This document shows, piece after piece, positions 34,319 to 45,462 of a stretch of 64,000 bases of DNA; the first letter of the stretch is position 1; every line of letters starts with the position of its first letter. Source of the stretch: Arthrinium phaeospermum (Eukaryota; Ascomycota; Sordariomycetes; Amphisphaeriales; Apiosporaceae). The notes under the pieces are model-generated. The model was given only the letters and a program-made list of their open reading frames with translations. It made no database searches and was not told the DNA's origin. A program made the translations under genes and the position numbers. Location: positions 1,178,001 through 1,242,000 of the forward strand of contig QYRS01000011.1 in the NCBI GenBank assembly GCA_006503535.1. The letters run 5' to 3'.

Positions 34319-35158
34319 ATGTCTTGGTACTCCAACATCCTCACCACTACTACCTCACGCATCAACAACCTCCAACGAACGTTTCTCGGCGGCGAGACCG
34401 ACGGTGACACCGAAGACGACACCCATGTCTGCCGCATACTGAGAGGCTATTACACAGAAAAGGGTCGCCCCTTTCCCGGCTGGTTACCCCCTGACCCCAA
34501 GGCTCCCCCGCCCGTGCAACAAGTCGCCGCGCAGCCGGGCCAGGTCGGCGCGCGCTACGGCGGGCTCACCCAACAGCAGGGCAGCGGCAGCCTGAGCTCG
34601 CTGTGGGACAACAACCCCGTGTCTCAGCCACAGAACTCGCAGAGCCTGCGACGCGGCCGCGGCGCCCCGCCGCCCGCACGCGGGGGCGACCCGCGCCTCA
34701 ACCCGTTCGGAGGGCGCAACTCAGATCCCATGGCGGGCGCGCGCGAAGAGGTCCAGGCCCGGCCGCTGCCCAGCCAGCGCGCGGGCAGCTACCAGCAGAC
34801 GGGGCCGGCCCGGGAGGCGACACCGTCGGGCGGCGGCTCGGCGCAGGAGCGGCTGAAGCAGCGGCTCTGGGGCGGTTCTAGAACGGCGAGCCCGGCGGGC
34901 AACGGGCCCTTCCAGCCTCCGCAGGCCCAGCAGAGCAGCGGCCATAGGGGCGGCGGTGGCGGGTCGGGCGACTACGAGGATCGGTTCGCGCCGGGCGGCA
35001 TGTACGATGGGGGACCGGGCGGCGGCAAGCCCTTTGTGGCCTCGAACTCGCCCTGGGCTAGCAGCGAGTCGGACTTGCATGGCGGAGGTGGTGGTGGGAG
35101 ACCTGGTTTGCCCAGCGGGCCTAGGAGGGGTTTGCCTAGCGGGCCGCGTATGAGATGA
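34319..35158 (+). CDS. MSO1: Mso1-like Sec1-binding exocytosis protein
   Basis: Intronless, 279 aa. The N-terminal ~65 residues match the Sec1-binding region of Mso1: SRINNLQRTFLGGETDGD, then DDTHVCRILRGYY and RPFPGWLP. Yeast Mso1 binds the SM protein Sec1 and supports SNARE-dependent fusion of secretory vesicles at the plasma membrane. The rest (about 70-279) is a low-complexity Gly/Pro/Ser/Gln/Arg-rich tail with no domain. It includes a conserved-looking ERLKQRLWGGSRTASP and a short repeated GLPSGPR at the end. GC is very high in the tail. Fungal Mso1 homologues are usually defined only by the N-terminus, so function is inferred from that part. Confidence 0.8.
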   Translation: MSWYSNILTTTTSRINNLQRTFLGGETDGDTEDDTHVCRILRGYYTEKGRPFPGWLPPDPKAPPPVQQVAAQPGQVGARYGGLTQQQGSGSLSSLWDNNPVSQPQNSQSLRRGRGAPPPARGGDPRLNPFGGRNSDPMAGAREEVQARPLPSQRAGSYQQTGPAREATPSGGGSAQERLKQRLWGGSRTASPAGNGPFQPPQAQQSSGHRGGGGGSGDYEDRFAPGGMYDGGPGGGKPFVASNSPWASSESDLHGGGGGGRPGLPSGPRRGLPSGPRMR

Positions 35159-36099
35159 TGACCTCCTTATAGACAGCAGCACGCAAGCAAGCAAGCGATC
35201 TTTTCCATTTCAGCACCCTCTCTCTGACTGCTGCCGTCTCCCGTCCTCTGCGAGTATGTCGAATCCCACAGTAGCAAAAAGACAACGGCGGGGCCGTTAG
35301 GTACAAACACGTCGAGAGTGACAATACAAACATGAGAACGAGGAACCAAGAAAAGGAAAAAGCCAGTCTCCGTGAGGGTGTTGGTAGCATGTGCAAGACA
35401 CGCGGCAAAAACATGCAGATGTTGCATCCGTTGTTGACCTGATGTATACAGTGTTCCTCTTAATTTTAATAGCTAATAGTTCCTTTCTATGCGTTGAATT
35501 TGTCCAGCTTGGGTGGTCTACGTCGAGATCTATATGGTTTCGATTAGATCGTAGATTATCCTGATATTCGGCATTTGCTAAGGCTGCACAGTATCTAATG
35601 GTTACTGCTCTTGACAATATGATGTGCTCCTTCCAGCACTCCGTTCTGTAGTGGCGCAGAACAAAGGGGTTTCTTCTGGAGCCGGGTTGGTAGACAGACA
35701 GTAGTGTCTCTTGGAGTTTCTTCGCCACAAACGAAGTGCGAGACGTACCGGGCTCTCATCATGATACCTCAACGGAAACATGCACTTCTCCATCGGGAGT
35801 GATCATAACCAGGTACTGTAGGGGAAGGTGCCAATGGGGCATCTATCTCTTGATTTGAATAGGGACTTGGATACAGGTTATTTCCACCTTTCGTCATGGT
35901 GCAAGTGTACCTCTTTCGGCTCTGAAAACGGTCACTTGGTCCTTGTAGCTTCTACCTCCCTTGCCTCCTTTCCGGTGCATAGGCTCATTGATTTACTTGG
36001 CTACAGGAAAGTCTAACGCGCTGCCGATTGATGTCACAGCAGTATAAGTGGCGATTAGAGCAAATTCGATCACTAAGCCATTAAGCTTAGAGGACGATA
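35159..36099. other. Intergenic region Mso1-like gene to tRNA
   Basis: No gene recognised. Open frames on the minus strand (to about 143 codons) lack family resemblance and codon bias. Confidence 0.4.
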
Positions 36100-36190
36100 G
36101 CCCGCGTAGTTCAATGGTAGAACGCTAGACTTCTATCTTCAATTAGAAAGAGCTATCTAGAGGCTGCGGGTTCGAGACCCGCCGTGGGTT
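36100..36190 (+). tRNA. tRNA-Arg (anticodon UCU) with intron
   Basis: The acceptor stem GCCCGCG (36100-36106) pairs with CGTGGGT (36183-36189), allowing G-U. The D arm is GTTC ... GAAC around AATGGTA. The anticodon stem is CTAGA/TCTAG, with loop CTTCTA carrying TCT as anticodon. An intron of about 19 nt follows the base after the anticodon, as in all eukaryotic nuclear tRNA introns. The T arm GCGGG-TTCGAGA-CCCGC is perfect and contains the internal B box (GGTTCGAGACC). The A box is GTAGTTCAATGG. A T run follows within about 35 bp. Confidence 0.9.
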
Positions 36191-36935
36191 CAATTTCCTA
36201 CATAGTGAAGGCTATTATTTTTGCCAAATTTTTCCTTTGCAGATATTATTCAATCTAGAAGGGCTGGTGTGGTTCAAAATCTGCTTATTGATGTCTATGT
36301 CGAGCATGGGGACGACCTGGCATTAGCCTGGATACGTCCATAAGTTTTCACTTGACTAGCTGTGCCAGCCACGAAGACAGACAAATGGGATATGCGTCTG
36401 TCTGTGCATCTTTGCTACAAGAGGGGCGCCACTGCCTCCTGGCCTTGCGTGTCATCTGCGTACGGCGTAGACAAATCATGATGGAAGCAGATGACGAGGC
36501 AGCACTGGCCTAGGCTAGGCATGCAATGCCGCAGGCGTAGCGCCTGACGAAGGGGAATGGATCCGCCCAAGCTTCAAGGTGCCGGGTACTGCAGGTTTCG
36601 TAGAGGCTCAGCGCTGTGAGTCAGTACTGGTACGGCGGCCTCAACCCCGCCGATGCAAGCTTCCCAGGTCCTGGTCCTGGGGGGCGTCGATGATTGCGGG
36701 GCTGCCGTCTTTCTGGTGTGCTTTTAACAGCTCACATGCTCTCGTTTCCACATGTTCAACCGATGCTTTAGTTCTTGACATATCAGAATCTAAGGTCAAC
36801 ATCTTCAATCTGCTTTTCCGAGTATTAGCTTGGAAGCCCTCCTTTCATTCTCTTCCAGCCAGACTTTGCTGGTCGTTGAGATCTCGAGTACTTGCATCCT
36901 GATAGAAGTTTGTCTAGTGCCTACAGCACAGAGCG
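36191..36935. other. Intergenic region tRNA to Gyp7-like gene
   Basis: Promoter region of the Rab GAP gene. I see no further gene. The plus-strand frame at 36579-36902 has no family resemblance. Confidence 0.4.
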
Positions 36936-39592
36936 ATGACATCAGGGTCGGATCCCCCACCATCGTCTATTACACCAGGTCGACCCGCGTCGCCGACGGG
37001 GAGCCTCTTCGCCATGAGCGACGACGAGGAGGGCGAGTACAACACCATCACGCACACCGAGTCGGGTCGTGGCGTCAAGTTGCTATTTTCAAAAAGCAAG
37101 GTCTACGTGCACCCGACACCCTCGGCCAAGGACAACATCCCAGGGTTTGTCGCATTGCTTCAACAGAAAGGACCCCGGAATGAGCGGCCCACATCGTCAA
37201 GTTCGAGGACCTCCGTCACACCCGCCTCCTCGGATCTTCTGTTGGCCTGGATTCCAGAGACGTCTCTCGGGGAAGCTGCTAGCGTCTATGTCAAGGTCGA
37301 TTTGACCGACGATGAGTCGCCACCAAAACAAAGCTATCTTGTCCCGCCCCCGCCGACCGTCACAACACATCGTGGCTCTATCGGCCACTATTCCTTCGCT
37401 ATTCCCGTCAGCGCCATCTACTCACTTCTCGTGCGTCCCCCTAGCTTGGGTTGGTGGTTTGGTTCCCTGGTGATCAACACGAAGGCGGGCGATTCGTTCC
37501 CTGCTCTGTTTTTCCATGACAGCGAATGCCAGTCCACCATCCTGCAGAAGAAGAAGCGAGCGCGCAACGACTTCGACCCCTTCGACAAGGATGGGCAGAT
37601 GTTCTGGGGCGGCGACGAGGTGCTCAGGTGGCTCAAGCGCTATGTGAAGATCGAACGGAGCGGCGCAGAGCCCAACATCTACCTCGTGGAACCCACCAAA
37701 GAGGATAGTGAAGCCTTTGGTGGCAAATTGACTTCCAGCAGCCCTACTCAGGCCGGAGGACAGGATGGCGGCCGGGGTGTATCTTCCAGGGGTGCCGCTC
37801 AGGCCGGGCCGAGCAGGCAGAATGCTGATGGTCAGATGGATCCAGTGATGAAGTTTGTGAAGGAAACAGGCTGGAACATCATGGAAAAGTTCAGCAAGGT
37901 CACCACTTTCACCAGAAGAGCTGCCCAGGATGTACTGGACAACCCGAACGTGCCGCCCCAGGTGCGACGACTTATGAGAAACCCCGAGGTCCAGACAATA
38001 CAAGATGAATTCGACAGCGCAAGGATCTACCTGGCGAGGTGGGCCATGGGTATTGCCGAGCAGAGCGAGCGAGACAGGACCCAGCGAATATGGACGGCTA
38101 GGGATGTGTTGGAGATGGAGGATACCGATGTGGGCGAATTCGAACTGCTCGAGGCAAGTTCCTTGTCGCTCGAGGAGCGGAGGAAGGCTGTTACACAGAA
38201 GGAGTGGACTACATATTTCGATCCGAGAACTGGTCGGTTGTCCGTCACTGTCGACGAGGTCAAGGAGCGGGTATTCCATGGGGGGCTAGATGCGGAAGAC
38301 GGTGTCCGAAAGGAGGCATGGCTGTTTCTTCTCGGAGTTTACGATTGGTATAGCACGGCTGAGGAACGGAAAGCACAGATGGCCTCTCTGCGAGACGAGT
38401 ACGTGAAACTAAAGGCGTCCTGGTGGGATAGACTGATCGACCTTGGAGGCGAAGGCGAGGAAGGTGAATGGTGGAGGGAGCAAAAAAGCCGTATTGGTAA
38501 GTCATCTTCGACATTCAAACTATTCGCTCGGGACTTTTGCTTACAAACAAACAGAAAAGGATGTACATCGAACTGACCGCACGGTTCCTATATTCGCCGG
38601 CGAAGATATACCCCATCCGGATCCGGATTCGCCTTTTGCTGAAGTTGGCACGAATGTGCATCTGGAGCAGATGAAGGACATGCTCTTGACCTACAACGAG
38701 TACAACAGGGATCTCGGCTACGTCCAGGGAATGTCTGACCTCCTTGCTCCCATATACGCTGTCATGCAGGATGATGCCATTGCTTTCTGGGGCTTCCAGA
38801 AGTTCATGGACCGCATGGAGCGCAATTTCCTGCGGGACCAGTCAGGGATGCGAAACCAGCTTATGACTTTGGACCACCTCGTCCAGTTCATGGACCCGAA
38901 ATTGTACTTGCACCTGCAGAAGGCCGACAGCACAAACTTCTTCTTCTTCTTCCGGATGCTGCTTGTGTGGTATAAGCGCGAGTTCAAGTGGATGGACGTA
39001 CTACATCTCTGGGAAGTCCTATGGACCGACTACCAGAGCAGTAACTTCCATCTGTTCGTCGCCTTGGCTATACTGGAAAAGCACCGCGATGTCATAATGA
39101 CGCATCTTCTGCACTTTGACGAGGTCCTGAAATATGGTGAGTACAGTATATATTGCCCCTTGCTTTCAGATATGAAGGGTGCTCGGCATACTAACCACCT
39201 TTCTTCTTATCTTTCCAGTGAACGAGCTCTCCAACACCATCGACCTGGACTCGACGCTCATCCGGGCCGAGGCCCTGTTCAAGCGCTTCAACAGGCTCGT
39301 GGAGGCCATTGACAAGAAGCAAAACTTCCCGAAACCGAGGGTACAGCGCAAAACATCGACGTCCTCTTCGGCGGACACCCCCGCGTCGGCACCCCCAAGC
39401 AGTCCGCCGGCGCCGTCATCGTCAAACGCGGCACAGAAGTCCCCCACTAGCGCGGGCAAGTCCAAGGAGGATGAGCAGAGGAAGGTCATCAGCCCCGAAC
39501 TCCGCAAGCTCCTCAGCAGGGACATCGAGGTCCTGCCCAGGAAGGTGGTGCAGAAGAAAGGAGATGGCTTTACGGCGGATTCTCGGAAATAG
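36936..39592 (+). CDS. GYP7: Rab GTPase-activating protein, TBC domain (Gyp7-like)
   Basis: Predicted 838 aa. Exons are 36936-38496, 38555-39136 and 39219-39592; introns of 58 and 82 nt, frame kept. The N-terminal half has the Gyp7-type lipid/Rab-binding region (GVKLLFSKSKVYVHPTPSAKDNI near residue 50; SIGHYSFAIPVSAIYSLLVRPPSLGWW near 150). The TBC domain begins near 450 (VFHGGLDAEDGVRKEAWLFLLGVY). Its catalytic motifs are intact: IEKDVHR (IxxDxxR, Arg finger 526) and GYVQGM (Gln finger 578). The first intron falls directly after the Ile codon of IxxDxxR. Yeast Gyp7 inactivates Ypt7 (Rab7) and so limits vacuolar fusion. A Ser/Pro/Ala-rich tail follows. A second in-frame ATG at 37014 (MSDDEEGEYNT) is an alternative start. 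It converges with the glucosidase gene. Confidence 0.9.
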
Positions 39593-40125
39593 GGGGGTCC
39601 TCCCCTCTACTTCAGCTGGGTCGAAGCAGCAAAATCTCCGTACGAGTTGTAAGAGTAGGAAGGGACAAGCAAAGACAAGTCTTCTATTATTTTAGGACAT
39701 TGAAAGTCGGTTATGGTGACACATTACTTTCACTGGGTCGGTAGGCAGGGGTGCTTGGCGTACAGGATATTCAGTTACTTTTGGGCCCAATGATCACCTA
39801 AATCATCATATAAGAATGAAGTGTGTTTAATGATCTTTATTTTCATTTTGTTATTCGAGAGGGACAATGTCCATCAAAATCATGTTTGTTTGGGGAAAGC
39901 GGGAGATGGCTCGACAACTATATACATGCGCGGCGGCTGCTCGTCTCTCTGCCTGCCTTGTAAGTGGAACCAAATTCTCAAGATGCTTTTTCTTGTCTAA
40001 GCCGACCGAAACCAAATCCCCGCCCAAAACATGCTTCCCTTCCGTAGCACCTAACGATCTATGGAATAGCAGGGGTATACCGCATCGTGCAGAAATCATT
40101 GTTACCTTGAAAAGGCAATACATAT
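39593..40125. other. Shared 3' region of convergent genes
   Basis: 533 bp between the stop codons of the Rab GAP and the glucosidase. AT-rich with several A/T tracts (39790-39850) likely to serve 3'-end formation on both strands. No ORF with family resemblance. Confidence 0.4.
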
Positions 40126-42849
40126 CTACAACTCATCATGGCCTTCCTGGTCTTCCTGACCTTCGTTAGTCTCACCCGACTTCTCAGGCTCCGGGGTAGC
40201 CGTCTCGGGCTCCGGAGCAGCCGAGGAAGCAGGCGGCGGCGCGGAGGCCACGTCGCTCAAGTCCGGCATGGCCATGATCTTGACGACCAGGCTCGTCCAG
40301 CCGGTGAAGTGCTGGGTACGCTGGCCCGAGCCCGTCTCCGGGTTGTACTGCTCCCACGCGAAGCCGGTCTCCTCCCAACTCTTGTACACCGTCTCCACCA
40401 GGTTCTTGCGCAGCCGCGTGTACAAGTCCGCCGCCTTGGACCGGTACGGCCCGGGCTGCTGAGCCACATGCTACGTAGAAAGGAGTAGTTAGCAACCGAC
40501 CCTACGGTGAAAGGGAAATTTGTTATAGCGTGTACTTACTTGCAACTGCAGGACCGCGAGGTAGTTGAGGGGCATCCAAACCGGGCTTCGCCAGTAGTTC
40601 TCCTCGGTGCCGTACAGGGGCGAGCTCTTGCTCAAGCTGCGGATGCCGTGGGGACTGAAGAGCTCCTCTTCGTCGCCAAGGAGGTCGAGGGTCTTGCCGA
40701 GGTGGGGGTCGTCGGGCTTCAGCAGACCGACGAGGAAGGGAAACAGCGAGATGTAACCCTTGTGGCAGACCAGCTTGTGCTCCTCGAAGTCATCAATGGT
40801 GGCGTCGCAGAAGCATCCCTCCTTTTCGGACCAGTGAAGGTCTACAAGGTTGTGCTGGATGTTATCGAGGACCGCCTCGTAGTCCTTCGCATCATCGACC
40901 TCGCCAATGGCCGTCGCCAGTGTGGAAAGGGTCTTAGCCATCAAGCCAACCCACGACATCAGATCGACGTGAAGCTCACCCGGGTGGGGCGGCTGTGGTC
41001 GTGGATAATCATCGAGACCGCTGGTCAAGACGTGGGTAACGGTTCGTCCACGCCATCGGTAGGCCTCGCGGCTGGAGTGGGCTTCTCGGTCGTATGAACG
41101 GATATCACCGTACTGGGTCTTCTTGAACCAGTAGAACTGGCGACGTAGGAGAGGGTACAACTCTTTCAGATACTTGAGGCCGAGAGAAGAGTTCTCGATA
41201 TGAGCGCTCTCCAGCTTGATGCCCTGAGTTGCCAGAGTCTCCTTTTTGGCGCCCTGGGTGCCGTTCGCTTCCTTCTGTAGCTTGTGCAGGAACTTCTCCA
41301 CGATGAAGAACAAAGTAGGAGGGTTGGCATAGTGGGGGTACTGGACCTGGAAAGCTTCGGGGACCTTGCTTCGAGCCTCCGCACCCAAGATCTGTTCCCG
41401 AGCAATCCAGCCGTCTTCGTCCATCAAGTCGTACCAGCTCTTAACGATCTCCAGAGCGAGGTCCATATCCCAGTCTGCGATAGGGATCAGATGGAAGCCC
41501 TCGTCCCACAAGAAGCCGCGCGGGAAGAAGGGCCGGGAGGGGATGCTCGTGAACAGTTCGTAGGGGCCTTCCAACTGCTCCTGCTTCCTGGCTCTGGCGG
41601 CCTCGGTCTCTTCCCAGAAACCCTCGTTCTCCTCTTCGTACTCGGGAGCATTGGAACGATCGACCAGGTGCTCGCCATTGAAGTATCCGATGCCACCGGC
41701 CAGGTTCGATAGCATACTGCTGCCGAGCTTTCGGTATTTCTCGTCCTTGAAGGGAGCCTGGGGCGCAAAGACTTCCGAGTACTTGTCGTTGAAGGATTCG
41801 GTGGTCGACTTGATCTCGCGGGTCAGATCCTCGCTGGTGATCTCCTTTCCGGCCGAACCGCTGGAGAACAAGATGTCAAACTCAAAGGGGCCCTCGAAGG
41901 TTTTCTGGATCATCTGAAAGTTGCCGTCGGCAGGACTGTGGGGAACCTGGTAGACCTGCCAAGGGGGCGGGGCGTGCTCGGCGCCGTATGTCTCGACGAT
42001 TGCGTCCACACTCTTCTTAAGCTGCGTGAAGAGCAGTGCCTTCGCCTGCCAGGTGTGCTCGTCGGGTACAGTCATGGAGTTGACCAAGGTCTTGCGCCCA
42101 TCCCGCTCTGCTGAGATAGGGTGGACGCTCGTAGGGTGGTCTCCAGTCCCCTTGGTCACAACAAGCTTGTAGTCGCCCAGGCCGACCGAGGATCCCTTGA
42201 GGGTGATGTCGCCGCTGAAGCCATTGCTGTCGTTCTCGCCAGAAAGCTCAAGGGAGTGACCCAAGCCTTCGGCACCTGCGTAGAAGACAATGGTGGTCTC
42301 TAAGTCTTCTGGTGCGTCTTCGCGGGGCGTGCCCTTGACTCGGACGGCCCAGCTGCCGCCATGGCCACCGCCGGGTACCTTGACGAAGCTCGTGGTGATG
42401 TCGATCTTATTGCCGGCATCGTGGATTGTCTGGACACCGCCTTTCCGCGTGTCGTATTCGTCCCAGCCATAACCGGCCATGCCTTCATTTTGCTCGCAGG
42501 TCCAGCGGAAATCTGGTGAAGAAGCAATTGGTCAGCATATGTGCTACTACATACTCGTACATCAACGCGCCTGTTGCCACGTACTGTGCTGGACGTCCTG
42601 GAAGTTGTCGACCTTGGCCCACATGAGACCGGCCATCAAGCTCTTGGGGATGCGCGGGCGGAGGCCAAAGTACAGGTTGGGTTTGTACGGCCCCCATAGC
42701 AGGCTCTGGTTGTTGAGACGGGTGATCTCGGAGGTGAGGACGGATTCGTCGCCATCTTGGGCCTGGGCAAAGCCGGTGCAGCCAATGCCTAGGAGGAGGC
42801 AGAGGAAGAAGGACAGCAGCGTTGCCGCCAGTTGGTTACGCGACGCCAT
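40126..42849 (-). CDS. CWH41: Mannosyl-oligosaccharide glucosidase (ER alpha-glucosidase I, GH63)
   Basis: Predicted 860 aa. It removes the terminal alpha-1,2-glucose from the Glc3Man9GlcNAc2 glycan on new glycoproteins in the ER lumen. Exons on the minus strand are 42849-42585, 42512-40540 and 40470-40126; introns of 72 and 69 nt with clear GT-AG and matching phase. Residues 1-30 form a hydrophobic signal sequence (LLSFFLCLLLGIGC) ending in AQAQ. GH63 hallmarks include LLWGPYKPNLYFGLRPR and GLMW near the start, FPRGFLWDEGFHL in the catalytic (alpha/alpha)6 region, and ENYWRSPVWMPLNYLA near the end. A Pro/Glu-rich linker of about 40 residues ends in HDEL, an ER-retrieval signal, so the enzyme may be a soluble luminal protein rather than the usual type II membrane protein. 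Confidence 0.95.
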
Positions 42850-43551
42850 GGCACAATGAACAAGAGGTCATTGGCGTCGCTGCAAAGTCGTGCGTATAAA
42901 GAGAGGGTGGTGGGTAGCTCGAACACTCGGCGCTCTTTGGTTTTGGTGTTCCTGCTTCGCCCGACAGTTGTTGTGGCGGTCACTTTCTTGTGATTGGGAA
43001 ACCCGAGCTTCACAAAAGACACGACACCACACTTAGCTACAGGAATATTTTGGACCCTGTATCTGAAACTGACGTAGCAGCTCCAGTGCTGGCGGCGTGT
43101 GCCTGAATTCAATTGGGTGGTGCATAGCTGTCCTTTAGCGTCCTTCTTCAGGGCCAAGCGCGGGGTATTGTCCCTGCTTCTGTAGGTACTCAGAGCATGG
43201 ATGATAAGAGGTATGGATGTAGCGATAACCACCGCTCAGCTACCTGTACGGTACTGATGATGTTTCGAGGCTCTTATATTTGGTCGTATGGGAAAGAGGT
43301 CTCAATTAAGGGACATGCCATTATATATTCAGCCTCACACTTACCGACTAAACTAAAGGCATCGTCTGTTCTCGAAGTGGTGTGAGTGGGCATGGTGCCT
43401 TGTACTAAACAATTAGCAGATACGCGAGATCGACCATTGAAGCACTACGAGAGTGCAGGTCTGGCTGCGGTGCTGTCTTTGGATGCAATTATCCTATGTA
43501 CGTCTGGCTACTGGGTATCATTCCGATCTGTTTCTACACCTTGCTCTCTAT
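42850..43551. other. Intergenic region glucosidase to SNRNP27-like gene
   Basis: Upstream of the minus-strand glucosidase and downstream of the minus-strand splicing factor. No gene recognised. Confidence 0.4.
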
Positions 43552-44388
43552 CTAGTGATGTCCTGGACTAAGCGGCCTGTTGAAGCCACCAATTCTGTTC
43601 ATGTACTGGCGATACTCCGTCTTCTTCTCCTTCCTCACTGCCCCGGCGTTGTTCCCTTTCACGTGAGCGCCCTTGGTGGTGCCGAATCCACCAAAGCCCA
43701 TCATAGCAGCCATGTCCATGTCGGCCTCGACATCCACATCGTCCTCGTCCTCGTCTTCGTTTTCGTTCTCCCGATCACGATCTCCCATAGCGGTATCGTC
43801 TTCGTGTTGCGGAGTATGCCGTCTTTCTTCACTTCGCTTTTCGACATCCCTGCTTTGGCTGCCCCGAGAAGTCTCCTCGCCCTTGCCAACTCGGAAGGAT
43901 AGGGGCGTGTTGCCTCTGTCCGGCTGCTGTTTTGAACGGGTTGGCAGATCCGCGTTGCGCTCCGAAGGGTTGGCCCGGCGGGGCGGGCTGCCTTCGCGCC
44001 GGTTGTTGCCTTCTCTGCTGGGAATGGCTGTGTCTTCGTCTCGGTGTCTTGGCCGGGGCTCGTCTCGGTCGTCCCTGCGACGCCTATCGTAGTCTCTATC
44101 GCGATCGCGTCCTCCGTACCCTCGGTCGTGGCCCCGGTCGCCGCGCTGGTTGTATTGGCGGCTGTCCCTTCCGTGGTCGCGGTCGCGGTCCCGGCGATCT
44201 CGCGAGCGGTCGCGTCGTTCTCTCCGGGGAGAGGCCGAGCGGGTTCTGTGGCGGTCGTCCCTGTCCCTTCCAGCGCGTCGATCCTGGTAGCGAGCGTGGT
44301 CCGGGTCGTCCCTACGGTTGTCCCGTGGACCGTCTCTGCGCCCACCGTAGCCACCTCGGTCACGGCCCCGTCTAGGGTTGTCCGCCAT
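43552..44388 (-). CDS. U4/U6.U5 tri-snRNP 27-kDa-like protein (SNRNP27 domain)
   Basis: 278 aa from the ATG at 44388 (context CAGCACCATGGCGG). A further in-frame ATG lies 15 bp upstream (44403), but the CTTTCAG between them looks like a 5'-leader splice acceptor, so the inner start is preferred. Residues 1-120 are an Arg/Asp/Arg-Ser-like region ([19 protein letters not shown]). A charged linker and an acidic stretch ([11 protein letters not shown]) follow. The C-terminal ~55 residues are the diagnostic SNRNP27 domain: [18 protein letters not shown], then [15 protein letters not shown]. Members join the spliceosomal tri-sn[12 protein letters not shown] is near-invariant in the family. No intron is evident in the coding part. 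Confidence 0.88.
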   Translation of the reverse strand: MADNPRRGRDRGGYGGRRDGPRDNRRDDPDHARYQDRRAGRDRDDRHRTRSASPRRERRDRSRDRRDRDRDHGRDSRQYNQRGDRGHDRGYGGRDRDRDYDRRRRDDRDEPRPRHRDEDTAIPSREGNNRREGSPPRRANPSERNADLPTRSKQQPDRGNTPLSFRVGKGEETSRGSQSRDVEKRSEERRHTPQHEDDTAMGDRDRENENEDEDEDDVDVEADMDMAAMMGFGGFGTTKGAHVKGNNAGAVRKEKKTEYRQYMNRIGGFNRPLSPGHH

Positions 44389-45462
44389 GGTGCTGAAAGG
44401 CAAAGATGATTTGCGAACGACTCGGCGTGGATTATTAAAATGACGGATATTATGGTTGGTAGGGACGTCGCAGGATTGTGAGAATTAGTATGATGATGAA
44501 GAGGAATTGGCTTGAAGGCGTGCTTGGTGCTGTCGACGCTTCAAGAATTTGGCGACAGGCATGCTAGCTCTGGCTGCAGGGATCTCTGCAATCAGGCTGG
44601 GTTGTGGGGAAACGGTTAGTGGTGGGGCCGGTCCAGATTGAGCACTCCGGGCACCTTTCCACAGGTACTGTTGAACTCCGCCATACATACAACCAGACAT
44701 TGCTTGCCAACAGTTGAACAAGCACGGGTTGGTAGGATCGCATACATAAGTCCATTACATCTACATGCTTCTCTTCAGATTGATCGCAGCTGGAGCAGAA
44801 GTTTCCCAGCATGAAGATCGAGTGAACTCATAGAACTGATGGCAAGTAAATATTCGGTAAGTACCAGTTACAGCCAGAACCCTGATAGACCTGCATACCA
44901 TCTTAAGTAGGATATTAGCAGACCTTGATAGCTGTCAATCCAATATTGTGACCACTGCCCCTGAGGATTGACATCTCATGGCCGTCGTCAATTGAATGTT
45001 GTGAGACATCCTGTGCAGATTGACCCAGCTCAGCGGTACCGAGTGACGTTTGACCTCCCCCCACCATCCATGGCTTAGTGCGCCTGAATCGTATTCTGGC
45101 ACTGCCTGCACCGTCCGCGGCAAACGTTAACGACGGCCAAGTACGGCTGAACATTGATACAGTATCATGTGCCTGACTCGGCACTAAAGGGAATATATAG
45201 GCTTAGTGGATCATCCCAGGGATCCTGCTTAAGCTTACCCAGCGTCTGGGCCCTATGCAAACCGACTGATAAAAATCGTTGATTTGCCACATGACACCGC
45301 CACTAACTAATGCGCCGATGTGAAATCCACCGGTCTTACGGCTCAAGGGGACATAAAGTATACCCTCAGGACCAGAGCTGGCAATTTTCTGGATAATGAG
45401 AAAGTAGCCCCCCATTGGCCTTCTGGGCGAGATAGAGAGAGACAGAGTCCCAAGATACCGTC
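44389..45462. promoter_or_regulatory. Divergent promoter region SNRNP27-like / PABA synthase
   Basis: 1.07 kb between two divergent start codons. No gene recognised. Small frames on the minus strand (up to about 90 codons) have no family resemblance. Confidence 0.4.

Noticed and set aside
43701..44409. Open frames on both strands overlapping the SNRNP27-like gene
   Set aside because: They arise from the repetitive Arg/Asp codons of the real gene read in other frames.
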